NCBI GenBank assembly: GCA_900751035.1
Contig: CAADSF010000360.1
Coordinates: forward strand, 1-28,754
Length of the DNA: 28,754 nucleotides
Direction of reading: 5' to 3'
Source: an uncultured Oscillospiraceae bacterium
GTDB taxonomy: Bacteria > Bacillota > Clostridia > Oscillospirales > Oscillospiraceae
The position numbers and the translations under genes were made by a program. Numbering within the stretch: the first letter of the stretch is position 1; every line of letters starts with the position of its first letter. The notes beneath the pieces were generated by a model, which was not told the DNA's origin, made no database searches, and was given only the letters and a program-made list of their open reading frames with translations. Positions 7,306 to 14,909 of the stretch are shown here, piece by piece.

Positions 7306-7335
7306 TTGACAAAAGACCGTACTTCGGTCTATTAT
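7306..7335 (+). promoter_or_regulatory. Promoter of the deacetylase-transporter-aminotransferase unit, with a palindrome in the spacer
   Basis: Consensus TTGACA (7306-7311) and TATTAT (7330-7335) are 18 bases apart. The spacer holds a perfect inverted repeat AGACCG-TACTT-CGGTCT (7314-7330). A leader of about 100 bases follows, with a stem GCGGC/GCCGC (7357-7361 with 7373-7377). A protein bound between the boxes would repress or, as in MerR-type promoters, realign them; no MerR gene is in the window. Confidence 0.75.
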
Positions 7336-7441
7336 GGATGCAAGGCAATAAGACTCGCGGCGTATTTATTCTGCCGCATGGCCATGCCGCCAAGACAATC
7401 GGCCGCACGCGCCCCCTTAATTTCAGCAAGAGGTGAAAAAC

Positions 7442-8149
7442 ATGAGAGTTCTGGCGATTGGCTGCCACCCCGACGATCTGGAGATCGCCTGCTCGGGTAC
7501 ACTCCGCAAATATGTAGAGCAGGGCGCAGATGTGTATATGTGCCATGTTGCAAACGGTGATCAGGGTCATGTCATTATTGAACCCGGCCCTTTGGGCAAG
7601 ATCCGTGAAAAGGAAGCGGAAAATGCCGGCAAGTTTATCGGTGCCAAAGAAGTTTTCAACATTAACGTTTCGGATATGCAGGTGAACCGCCACGATCAGG
7701 CGCAGATTGACGCCGTGGCCGACGTGGTTCGCTATGCGCGTCCCGACGTTATCATCACGCACAACGACGTGGATTATATGCAGGATCATGTGGAGACCAG
7801 CCATCTGGCCACCAATGGCGCATTTATGTCGGGTCTGCCGCACCGCTCGGTCAACTACCCGGCCTTTGAGAGCATGATTCCAACGTTCTTTATGGATACC
7901 CTGGCGGGCGTGGACTTCAACCCCACCCACTATGTTGATATTACCGGCCAGATTGAGATGAAGCTGAAAGCGCTTGAGATGCATGAGTCGCAGATCAAGT
8001 GGATGCTTGACCATGACGGCATCGACTTTGTGGATATGATCCGTACCTGCTCAAGATATCGCGGATATCAGTGCGGCGTTGCCTACGCCGAGGGCTTCCG
8101 ACCCTATAACGTCTACCCCCGTCACAGCACCAAGCACCTGCTTCCGTAA
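7442..8149 (+). CDS. PIG-L/LmbE-family zinc deacetylase
   Basis: The 235-residue protein has the family signature GCHPDDLEIACSGTL (His9 and Asp12 as zinc ligands) and the later DHVETSH (His116, His121), matching the third zinc ligand. PIG-L enzymes remove N-acetyl groups from GlcNAc linked to inositol (PIG-L, MshB), from bacillithiol and mycothiol precursors, from chitobiose-type sugars, and from aminoglycoside intermediates. No signal peptide: it acts in the cytosol, so on an imported substrate. The start at 7442 is chosen over an upstream in-frame GTG at 7433 because AGAGG at 7430-7434 is correctly spaced only for the ATG. First gene of the transporter operon, 57 bases before the permease, which ties its substrate to the imported compound. 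Confidence 0.88.
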   Translation: MRVLAIGCHPDDLEIACSGTLRKYVEQGADVYMCHVANGDQGHVIIEPGPLGKIREKEAENAGKFIGAKEVFNINVSDMQVNRHDQAQIDAVADVVRYARPDVIITHNDVDYMQDHVETSHLATNGAFMSGLPHRSVNYPAFESMIPTFFMDTLAGVDFNPTHYVDITGQIEMKLKALEMHESQIKWMLDHDGIDFVDMIRTCSRYRGYQCGVAYAEGFRPYNVYPRHSTKHLLP

Positions 8150-8206
8150 CCGGCTGCGTGAGCGCCGTAGCGCGTAAGAGCGAAAAAACTAGGAGGAATG
8201 AATCAA

Positions 8207-9202
8207 ATGAGCACAAAAGCAACCACGTTAAACAGCAAAAAGAGCGTCGGCGCACTGGTTAAGGACTGGATGAGCCTTGTCGGCATCGCCATCCTGATTG
8301 TCGTATTCTCTATCATTTCGTATGTAAAGTTTGGCGCACAGTACTTCCTGACCTGGAGCAACTGGAAAAACATTCTTCTGCAAAGCTCTACCGTCGCCAT
8401 CGTTGCCCTTGGCCAGTCGATCATGCTGCTGACCGGCAATTTTGACCTTTCCCTTGGCCGTATGGTCTGTCTCACCAGCTGCGTGGGTGCCATCCTGATG
8501 AAAAACGTCGGTATGTCCACCGGCCTTGCCATCCTGATCATGTTCGCCATCGGCCTTGCCGTCGGCGCAGTCAACGGCTTCATGGTCTCTTATGTCGGCG
8601 TTCCCGCGATGATCGCAACGCTTGGCACGCAGTACATCTGCTACGGCCTTGCAAAGCTGCTGACGCAGGCTGTGCCGATTGCCAACATGCCCGATAGTCT
8701 CTCGTTCCTTGGCCGCGGCTATATCTTCGGCGGCGTATTCCCGGTCTGCGTGCTGCTGATGATCATCGTCTACGCAATTGCGCAGTTTGTCACTTCCAAG
8801 ACCCGCGTCGGCCGTAATCTCTACGCCGTCGGCGGCTCGCGTGAAGCGGCATTCTTCTCCGGCATCAACGTCAAGGCCTATCAGTTCGGCACGTTCCTGC
8901 TGGGCAGCGTTCTGGCTACGTTCGGCGGTCTCGTCCTGATGTCCCGACTCAACTCTGTCGCCGTCACCAACGGACAGAACTATGAATTTGACGCCGTTAT
9001 CGGCTCGATCATCGGCGGCGTTTCGCTGGCCGGCGGCAAGGGCCGCGTCATCGGCACGATGTTCGGCTGCATCTTCCTGAACACGCTGTTCAACGGCTTC
9101 TCCCAGATGGGCGTCGATCCGTTCGTGCAGGACGTTCTGAAGGGCGTTGTCCTTGTGCTTGCCGTCACGCTTGACGTTGCCAGCAACAAGAAGAAGTCCT
9201 GA
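8207..9202 (+). CDS. RbsC-type sugar ABC transporter permease
   Basis: A 331-residue polytopic membrane protein of the ribose/galactose/inositol (CUT2) permease family. Visible are 8-10 hydrophobic helices, the family motif ALGQSIMLLTGNFDLSLG and the late cytoplasmic-loop motif GINVKAYQFGTFLLGSVLATFGG. It forms the channel for the periplasm-equivalent binding protein encoded at 10784 with the ATPase at 9242. AGGAGG lies one base before an ATG at 8198 but ten bases before the ATG at 8207, so 8207 is preferred. Spaced 39 bases from the ATPase gene. CUT2 transporters carry monosaccharides, inositols and autoinducer-2, so this sets the size of the substrate but not its identity. Confidence 0.93.
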   Translation: MSTKATTLNSKKSVGALVKDWMSLVGIAILIVVFSIISYVKFGAQYFLTWSNWKNILLQSSTVAIVALGQSIMLLTGNFDLSLGRMVCLTSCVGAILMKNVGMSTGLAILIMFAIGLAVGAVNGFMVSYVGVPAMIATLGTQYICYGLAKLLTQAVPIANMPDSLSFLGRGYIFGGVFPVCVLLMIIVYAIAQFVTSKTRVGRNLYAVGGSREAAFFSGINVKAYQFGTFLLGSVLATFGGLVLMSRLNSVAVTNGQNYEFDAVIGSIIGGVSLAGGKGRVIGTMFGCIFLNTLFNGFSQMGVDPFVQDVLKGVVLVLAVTLDVASNKKKS

Positions 9203-9241
9203 TTGGCCTGACCGAAGTATCACAGAAAGGTTGGGTGAACA

Positions 9242-10720
9242 ATGGATAACAACTACATCTTAACATTAAAGAATATCACAAAAGAGTTCCCCGGCGTCAA
9301 GGCGCTGGATGACGTCACCATCAACATTGAGCGCGGCACCATCCACGGTCTGGTCGGCGAGAACGGCGCAGGCAAGTCCACCCTGATTAAGGTTCTGGCC
9401 GGTATCTACCAGCCGAATAAGGGCGAAATCATTCTGGACGGCAAGCCCTGCCGCTTTAACAGCCCCATCGAGGCACGCCGTGCCGGCATCAGCGTTGTCC
9501 ATCAGGAAATCAAGCTGGCCGAGCCGCTGAGCGTTGCGGAAAATATGTTCCTTGGCAACGTCCAGCTGAAAAACGGTCTGGTTGACTGGAAGGGCATGCG
9601 CCGCCGCGCGCGGGAGATCGTTGAAGATCTCGGCATGGACATCGACATCAACGCGCAGGTCTCGTCTCTGACCGTCGCGAAAAAGCAGATCGTCGAGATC
9701 ATGCACGCCATTAACAATAATTCCCGCATCCTGATCATGGATGAGCCGTCGGCCGTTTTGACCGACCGCGAGCTGGAGGTTATGTTCCGCATTGTCAAGC
9801 AGCTGCGCGACGAGGGCATCACCATCATCTATATCTCGCACCGTCTGGACGAAATCTTCGGCCTGTGCAGCAACGTCAGCGTCCTGCGCGACGGCTGTCA
9901 CATCGACACGATTCCGGTCGCTTCCGTTGACCGTCAGGGCCTGATCAACATGATGGTCGGCCGTGAGATGGGTCAGGAGTATCCGAAAGAGGTTGGCAAC
10001 GTCGGCGGAACGATTCTGGAGGTCAAAAATCTCAGCCGCGGCATTTTGCAGGACATCAGCTTTGAGGTCAAGTCCGGCGAGGTATTTGGCATTTCGGGTC
10101 TGGTCGGCGCTGGCCGCACCGAGCTTGCCCGCGCCATCCTCGGCATTGACAAGCCGGAATCCGGCGAGGTCTATGTCCGCGGAAAGAAGGTTCACTATCG
10201 TACGTTTGCCGACGCCATCCGTGACGGTCTTGGCCTGATCCCAGAGGATCGCAAGCTCCAGGGTCTTATCCAGATTATGTCGGTCAAGCGGAACACCACG
10301 CTGGTCAACATGAAGCGCGTACTGCGCGCCGGTGTGATCAGCAGCTCGCTTGAGGAAAAGCTGAGCAAGGAATACGCCGACAAGCTGCACGTTGTCACGC
10401 CGAGCATGGAGACCGAGGTACAGTATCTCTCCGGCGGCAACCAGCAGAAAGTGGTTATCGCAAAGTGGCTGTTCCAGAACTCGGAGATCCTGTTCCTTGA
10501 CGAGCCCACGCGCGGCATCGACGTTGGCGCAAAGGCAGAAATTTACCGTCTGATCAACCGGATGGCAAAGGAGGGCAAGACCATCATCATGATCTCGTCC
10601 GAAATGCCTGAGCTGCTCGGCATGTGCGACCGCATCATGGTTATGTATGAGGGTCACAAGATGGGCGAGCTGAACGCGGCCGAAGCTACACAGGAAAAGA
10701 TCATGGCGCTTTGCAGCTGA
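9242..10720 (+). CDS. RbsA/MglA-type double-domain sugar ABC transporter ATPase
   Basis: The 492-residue protein has two ABC modules, as in RbsA/MglA. The first has Walker A GENGAGKS (39-46) and Walker B ILIMDEPS (163-170), but a degenerate signature (VSSLTVAKKQ). The second has a Walker A without lysine (GLVGAGRTE, 286-294), a good signature LSGGNQQK (396-403) and FLDEPTRGIDVGAK (418-431). This asymmetry is normal for the family. One active site is expected, built from the first Walker A with the second signature. The ribosome binding site before the ATG is poor (AAAGG then a G-rich stretch), suggesting translational coupling or lower expression than the binding protein. It powers uptake through the RbsC-type permease. 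Confidence 0.95.
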   Translation: MDNNYILTLKNITKEFPGVKALDDVTINIERGTIHGLVGENGAGKSTLIKVLAGIYQPNKGEIILDGKPCRFNSPIEARRAGISVVHQEIKLAEPLSVAENMFLGNVQLKNGLVDWKGMRRRAREIVEDLGMDIDINAQVSSLTVAKKQIVEIMHAINNNSRILIMDEPSAVLTDRELEVMFRIVKQLRDEGITIIYISHRLDEIFGLCSNVSVLRDGCHIDTIPVASVDRQGLINMMVGREMGQEYPKEVGNVGGTILEVKNLSRGILQDISFEVKSGEVFGISGLVGAGRTELARAILGIDKPESGEVYVRGKKVHYRTFADAIRDGLGLIPEDRKLQGLIQIMSVKRNTTLVNMKRVLRAGVISSSLEEKLSKEYADKLHVVTPSMETEVQYLSGGNQQKVVIAKWLFQNSEILFLDEPTRGIDVGAKAEIYRLINRMAKEGKTIIMISSEMPELLGMCDRIMVMYEGHKMGELNAAEATQEKIMALCS

Positions 10721-10736
10721 TGATCCAAACAACGGT

Positions 10737-10758
10737 CTAATCAGGCGCAGCCTGTTAG
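10737..10758 (+). other. Intercistronic hairpin upstream of the binding-protein gene
   Basis: CTAA-T-CAGGC (10737-10746) pairs with GCCTGTTAG (10750-10758) over nine base pairs with one bulged T and a three-base loop. No U-tract follows. It could protect the downstream binding-protein transcript from 5' decay. Confidence 0.5.
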
Positions 10759-10783
10759 ATAAAATTTAAGGAGGAATTACAAA

Positions 10784-11929
10784 ATGAAGAAACTGATCGC
10801 GATGCTTCTCGCAATGGTCATGGTTCTGGGCCTGGTTGCCTGCGCAGCCAAGACGGAGCCCCCCGCGGCCGACACCAAGACCGAGACGCCCGCTGCGGAG
10901 ACGCCCGCAGCAGAAACACCCGCTGAAGAGACCCCGGCTGAAGAAACGCCCGCTGCTGAAGGCGCTGTCAAGACCGACGAAATCGCAACCGAGGGCAAGG
11001 CTGCTGAGCTCGGCATTCCCGCCGCTGTTGTCCTGCAGGACACCACCGCGCTGGAAGGCAAGAAGATCGGCTGCTCCATCTGCTACAAGGGCGACGAATG
11101 GTGCGCAGCTCTGGCAAAGGCTCTGGAAGCACTCGGCGCATACTACGGCGCTGACATCGTCTGCGAGGACGGCGACCTGAATGACGAGACCCAGACCAAG
11201 CAGATCGAGAACATGATTTCCAACAACGTTGACATCATCATGGTTGACCCCATCACCCCCGACGGCTCCGGCATTGCGTTGACGAATGCGGTTGAGGCCG
11301 GCATTCCCGTCATCATCTACGACGGCTACTGGAACGACGGCGAGGAAAAGGCTGTCACCACCGTCACCTGGGATCAGAAAGCAACCGGCACGATGGTTGG
11401 CGAGTACTTCGTCAACTATGTTAAGGAAAACAACGGCGGCAAGTGCCGTGTGGTTGAGCTGACCAACGCTGTTTCCACGCACTGCCAGGAGCGCTTTGTT
11501 GGCCTGCATGAGGTTATCGACGCTGCCAATGCAGACGGCTGCGAAATCGAAATCCTGAACAAGTACGACTCTCAGGGCAACCGCGAGACTGCATACAACG
11601 CAATCTCCGCCATCGTCGAGCCGTATGACTACATCATCTCCGACGTTGACAACGGCGCGATGGGCGCAGTTGCAGCGCTGCAGGCTGTTGGCAACACCGA
11701 CGTCAAGGTCTTCTCCATGGGCGCTTACGGTGCAGAGCCGTTCGGCAAGCTGCATGACAATGACGTGAACTATCAGGCTTGCCTGAACGTTGACGCTTGG
11801 GTTCTGGCACAGTTCATCTACGAAGGCGCAATCAGCTACTTCGAGGGCAAGGACGTTCCCACCAAGACCAACATCGACCTGTTCGTTGTTGACAGCACCA
11901 ACGTTGAGAAATTCTGGAGCTTCGACTAA
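10784..11929 (+). CDS. RbsB-type sugar-binding lipoprotein of the ABC transporter
   Basis: The 381-residue protein has a lipoprotein signal peptide: basic start, hydrophobic stretch, lipobox LVAC with the modified Cys at residue 20. A flexible linker follows (residues ~22-60), dominated by repeats of TPAAE/TPAEE, then a periplasmic-binding-protein type I domain from residue ~88 (GKKIGCSICYKGDEW, ENMISNNVDIIMVDPIT, GIPVIIYDGYW). The domain resembles ribose, galactose and inositol binding proteins, so the ligand should be a monosaccharide- or cyclitol-sized molecule. The protein is anchored outside the membrane and delivers ligand to the permease. AAGGAGG gives a strong ribosome binding site, and hairpins flank the gene on both sides, both fitting high expression relative to the other transporter parts. 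Confidence 0.94.
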   Translation: MKKLIAMLLAMVMVLGLVACAAKTEPPAADTKTETPAAETPAAETPAEETPAEETPAAEGAVKTDEIATEGKAAELGIPAAVVLQDTTALEGKKIGCSICYKGDEWCAALAKALEALGAYYGADIVCEDGDLNDETQTKQIENMISNNVDIIMVDPITPDGSGIALTNAVEAGIPVIIYDGYWNDGEEKAVTTVTWDQKATGTMVGEYFVNYVKENNGGKCRVVELTNAVSTHCQERFVGLHEVIDAANADGCEIEILNKYDSQGNRETAYNAISAIVEPYDYIISDVDNGAMGAVAALQAVGNTDVKVFSMGAYGAEPFGKLHDNDVNYQACLNVDAWVLAQFIYEGAISYFEGKDVPTKTNIDLFVVDSTNVEKFWSFD

Positions 11930-12277
11930 TCTCCGGCAAATTCCGTAAACCGCGTAATCGCAGGGGGCGCAAGCCCCCTGCATCCGCAGGCGCGTTGCGC
12001 CGATGCCCGCAGAGAGAAAACCGCGTTTTTGAAATTCGTGTTCCTTTCTGCGGAATAATTATTAGACGTAAATCGTTACACAAAATCACATAGAAAATTG
12101 AAAGCATCCGTCGTAAGATAGGAGCAGGACAAAACGAACCGCCGTCTGGCAGCAGCGGCGATGCTCCGGCACAGCCGGACAAGGCATATCCCGTCGGCAC
12201 AGCCGGCAAAAAACGTGTAAGCTTGGAAATAATCGCAAAAATTCTGCGTTTTAGAATCATAAAAGGAGACAATTGCT
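11930..12277. other. 348-base intergenic region between binding protein and second dehydrogenase
   Basis: It holds two adjacent hairpins (11960-12001), an A+T-rich middle around 12050-12115, and two copies of CGGCACAGCCGG (12167-12178 and 12195-12206, 28 bases apart), the first within a 6-bp stem. I find no promoter with both boxes well matched and no gene, so the downstream genes may rely on read-through or on an activator-dependent promoter. Confidence 0.5.
11960..12001 (+). terminator. Tandem hairpins after the binding-protein gene, probably leaky terminator or 3' stabiliser
   Basis: The first stem is 9 bp with a GCAA tetraloop (11960-11968 with 11973-11981); the second is 5 bp with loop GTT (11989-11993 with 11997-12001). 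There is no U-tract, so complete termination is unlikely; protection of the binding-protein mRNA end with partial read-through is more plausible. Confidence 0.5.
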
Positions 12278-13321
12278 ATGAAAAAGCTTCGTTGGGGCGT
12301 TATCGGCGCGGGCGGCATTGCAGACCGCAGAACGATTCCCGGAATGATGCTGGCGAACAACGCCGAGCTGATTGCTGTAATGGAGATCAATATGGAGCTG
12401 GCGGAAAAGTCCCGCGCCAAGTGGGGCTGCAAGCGTGCGTATGACAGCGAGGCTGCGCTGCTGGCCGATTCCGAGATTGACGCGGTTTATATCGCGTCCC
12501 CCGTTGTGCTGCACGCCAAGCAGGCCATGATGGCCGCCGACGCGGGCAAGCATATTCTGATTGAAAAGCCGCTGGCCATGACCTCGGAAGAGGGGCAGAA
12601 GGTCGTTGACTACTGTGAGAGCAAGGGTGTCAAGATTGCGGCAGGTCTGATGATGCGCTTTGGCGCATACGTCATGGCTATGAAACAGGCCATTGCCGAC
12701 GGCAAGATCGGCCGTCCGGTTTCGGGCTTCTCGCAGTTCACCTGCTGGTATCCCGATATGCCCGGCAACTGGCGTCAGAGCAAGAAAAACGGCGGCGGCG
12801 GCGCAATGATGGACATGGGCGTGCACTGCATCGACCTGATGCAGTATGTCACCGGCTCAAAGGTCAAGCAGGTTGCGGCGTTCCACGACACGCTGACGTT
12901 CCACTATGAGGTGGAGGACACGTCTACGGTTCTGATGCGGCTGGAAAACGGCTGCGAGTGCGTGGTGCAGTCCAACTTCAATATCCCCGACGAAGCCTCC
13001 AAGTGGCGTCTTGAGTTCTTCGGCGATCAGGGTCATCTGGTTGGCGAAAACATCATCGGCCAGATCGACGGCGGTACGCTGGACGCGATGTTCTGCGGCG
13101 AGGTTGGCGGCTATGACGCACAGCAGGACACCAAGGACGTCAAGGGCGAGCAGTTGGACGTGGAGTTCGGCAATATGTACACGCGCGAGATTGAGTCGTT
13201 CGGCAATTCGATCCTGAACAATCTTCCGCTGGAGGTTCCGGCGTCTGATGCGGTGCAGGTGCAGCGCGTTATGGAGGCGGCCTACCGTTCCAACGACAAC
13301 AAGTGCGTTGTTGATCTGTAA
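12278..13321 (+). CDS. Gfo/Idh/MocA-family NAD(P)-dependent dehydrogenase (second copy)
   Basis: The 347-residue protein has a Rossmann motif GAGGIADRR (residues 10-18), the family lysine in IEKPL (Lys97), and GGGGAMMDMGVHCIDLM in the substrate domain, where Asp179 and His183 form the usual catalytic pair. Residues 150-170 include WYPDMPGNWRQS, typical of sugar dehydrogenases of this family. Start ATG is behind AAAGGAG. The enzyme would oxidise or reduce one hydroxyl/keto position of a sugar or cyclitol. In the same unit as two PLP aminotransferases, it could supply or consume a keto substrate, as in the dehydrogenase-aminotransferase pairs of 3-amino-sugar and aminocyclitol metabolism. Substrate unknown. 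It differs throughout from the first dehydrogenase, so it is not a recent duplicate. Confidence 0.9.
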   Translation: MKKLRWGVIGAGGIADRRTIPGMMLANNAELIAVMEINMELAEKSRAKWGCKRAYDSEAALLADSEIDAVYIASPVVLHAKQAMMAADAGKHILIEKPLAMTSEEGQKVVDYCESKGVKIAAGLMMRFGAYVMAMKQAIADGKIGRPVSGFSQFTCWYPDMPGNWRQSKKNGGGGAMMDMGVHCIDLMQYVTGSKVKQVAAFHDTLTFHYEVEDTSTVLMRLENGCECVVQSNFNIPDEASKWRLEFFGDQGHLVGENIIGQIDGGTLDAMFCGEVGGYDAQQDTKDVKGEQLDVEFGNMYTREIESFGNSILNNLPLEVPASDAVQVQRVMEAAYRSNDNKCVVDL

Positions 13322-13345
13322 TTCAAAGAAAATTCCACAATCATG

Positions 13346-13373
13346 CTTCCCGCGCCGCCTGCGGCGCGGGAAG
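13346..13373 (+). terminator. G+C-rich hairpin after the second dehydrogenase, no U-tract
   Basis: Arms 13346-13358 and 13361-13373 are perfectly complementary (13 bp on paper; the inner pairs would open into a loop). ATAAAAAG follows instead of a U-tract, so it may be an mRNA 3' stabiliser or weak attenuator within the unit rather than a full terminator. Confidence 0.5.
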
Positions 13374-13427
13374 ATAAAAAGAAACTGATTCCATAACGGT
13401 AGCGTCAATAACGCGAAGAGGTAAACT

Positions 13428-13484
13428 ATGAACAGACCACTCGATTTTGCGGTCGGCTTGTTCAATTGCTGCCGCGATCCGTAA
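13428..13484 (+). CDS. Possible 18-residue leader peptide ahead of the aminotransferases
   Basis: An ATG with AGAGG seven bases upstream opens an 18-codon frame ending in TAA: MNRPLDFAVGLFNCCRDP. It lies 57 bases before the first aminotransferase start, in a 220-base gap after a hairpin. The 5' part of the frame can fold (GAACA with TGTTC, GACC with GGTC, about 13430-13463). A second inverted repeat lies between its stop and the next ribosome binding site. This layout resembles translational or transcriptional attenuation leaders. The peptide has two adjacent Cys codons and no run of one amino acid that would name a regulatory tRNA. I do not recognise it; it may be chance. Confidence 0.35.
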   Translation: MNRPLDFAVGLFNCCRDP

Positions 13485-13488
13485 CTGC

Positions 13489-13531
13489 TTCAGAATGTCC
13501 GTCTGTCAACAAACTGATATTCTGAAAGGAG
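13489..13531 (+). promoter_or_regulatory. Inverted repeat touching the ribosome binding site of the first aminotransferase
   Basis: TTCAGAAT (13489-13496) and ATTCTGAA (13519-13526) are perfect complements, and the second arm runs into the ribosome binding site AAAGGAG (13525-13531). Folding would partly hide the site. Confidence 0.45.
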
Positions 13532-13541
13532 TCAATTTTAA

Positions 13542-14852
13542 ATGGAGAAGAAAGCATCGGATTTCCGGTATAACACCGGCGAAACCAAAGTCCCGTGGGC
13601 TGCGGTCGGCGAAAACTATAACGCGCAGGATTTGATGACCATCATCCGGTTTATGATGAAAGGCAAGGGCGAGGCCTACGACGAGGCGCTGAAAACGGTT
13701 GAGAAGGACGTTCTCGCGCTGGACAAGGTTTCCGCGCCCCCGGCAAAGCTGTCGCTGGACGTGGAGGTTGGCAAGGCCGAGAATATGTGCGACGAATATC
13801 TGCACACCACTGGCTCTACATTTTTGACCAACTGCACAGCGGGCTTTGAGATTGCCTGCAAGTATACTGGACTGAAGCCAGGAGACGAGGTTATCGTCCC
13901 GGCCATCACGTTTGCCGCAACCATGGCGTATCCGCTTTCCATCGGCTGCAAGCTGGTGTTTGCGGATGTCGATCCGCTGACGCTGAATATGGATCCCAAG
14001 GACGCGGAGAAAAAGATCACCGACAAGACGAAGATGATCATCCCCGTCCACATTGGCGGCTATCCAGTCGATATGGATCCGATCATGGCGCTGGCCAAGC
14101 AGCACGATATTGTCGTCCTTGAGGACGCGGCGCACGCCTTTGGCGGCGAGTATAAGCACCGCAAGCTCGGCACAATCGGCGATTTTGGCTCGTTCTCGTT
14201 CCACGAGGTCAAGAACATCACCTCCTTTGGCGAGGGCGGCATCCTGTGTTCCAACGTGACAGAATTCCTGCCCGAGATGCGCCGCGCGCGCTTCCTTGGC
14301 ACGGATTTCAGCAAGCATATCCCGAACTGGCTGTATGACGTCACCGCCATCCGCGGCAAGAACGGCCCGTTCGTCGCAACCAACTTCTCCACCACCGAGA
14401 TTCAGGGTCTGGGCTTGCAGCTCCAGATTGCCCGAATCGACCAGATTATCGAAGCGCGCCGCCGCGCGTCCGAATATCTGACAAAGCGCCTTTCCGCCTG
14501 CGACGCTCTGATCCCGCAGGATCTGGGCAATGACGAAATCAAACCCACGTTCCATCTGTATCAGCTTCAGATCATCCCCGAAAAGGCGGGCGGCGATATT
14601 CAGCTGTTCAAGAAAAAGATGGACGCAAAGGGCGTCACGCAGATTCCTCACTTTGGCCCGCTGTATAAGTTCGAAATCCTGCGTGAGTATGGCTATGACG
14701 AAAAGGCAATCGCTGAGAGCTGCCCGGTGTGCGAGGAGGTATTCAACCACCGCTTTACGCACTTCCCGGTCTACGGCCTGACGCCGGAGCAGCTGGACTA
14801 TATGGCCGACGCGATTCTCGAGTCTGTTGACGAGATGCAAAGAGGCGTGTAA
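13542..14852 (+). CDS. DegT/DnrJ/EryC1/StrS-family PLP aminotransferase (first)
   Basis: The 436-residue protein shows the sugar-aminotransferase fold: TNCTAGFEIACKYTGLKPGDEVIVP (cofactor-phosphate region), EDAAHAFGG with Asp195 contacting the pyridine nitrogen, and SFHEVKNITSFGEGG with the Schiff-base Lys224. The family moves an amino group between Glu/Gln and a keto sugar or keto-cyclitol, in either direction. An extra N-terminal ~85 residues, with MTIIRFMMKGKGEAYDEALKTVEK, precede the core and make it longer than the usual ~370-400. It starts at ATG behind AAAGGAG. The second aminotransferase follows after 57 bases; the two are different members of the family. In a locus with an importer and deacetylase, removal of an amino group from an imported amino sugar/cyclitol is the more natural direction. 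Confidence 0.9.
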   Translation: MEKKASDFRYNTGETKVPWAAVGENYNAQDLMTIIRFMMKGKGEAYDEALKTVEKDVLALDKVSAPPAKLSLDVEVGKAENMCDEYLHTTGSTFLTNCTAGFEIACKYTGLKPGDEVIVPAITFAATMAYPLSIGCKLVFADVDPLTLNMDPKDAEKKITDKTKMIIPVHIGGYPVDMDPIMALAKQHDIVVLEDAAHAFGGEYKHRKLGTIGDFGSFSFHEVKNITSFGEGGILCSNVTEFLPEMRRARFLGTDFSKHIPNWLYDVTAIRGKNGPFVATNFSTTEIQGLGLQLQIARIDQIIEARRRASEYLTKRLSACDALIPQDLGNDEIKPTFHLYQLQIIPEKAGGDIQLFKKKMDAKGVTQIPHFGPLYKFEILREYGYDEKAIAESCPVCEEVFNHRFTHFPVYGLTPEQLDYMADAILESVDEMQRGV

Positions 14853-14909
14853 GCGGCCAACGTTCGTAAATTTGCAACTGTTTTACACTTGAAGAAATGA
14901 GGTTTTAAC

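Noticed and set aside
7342..7441. Riboswitch in the leader of the deacetylase gene
   Set aside because: Only a small GCGGC/GCCGC stem is present; I recognise no known riboswitch core.
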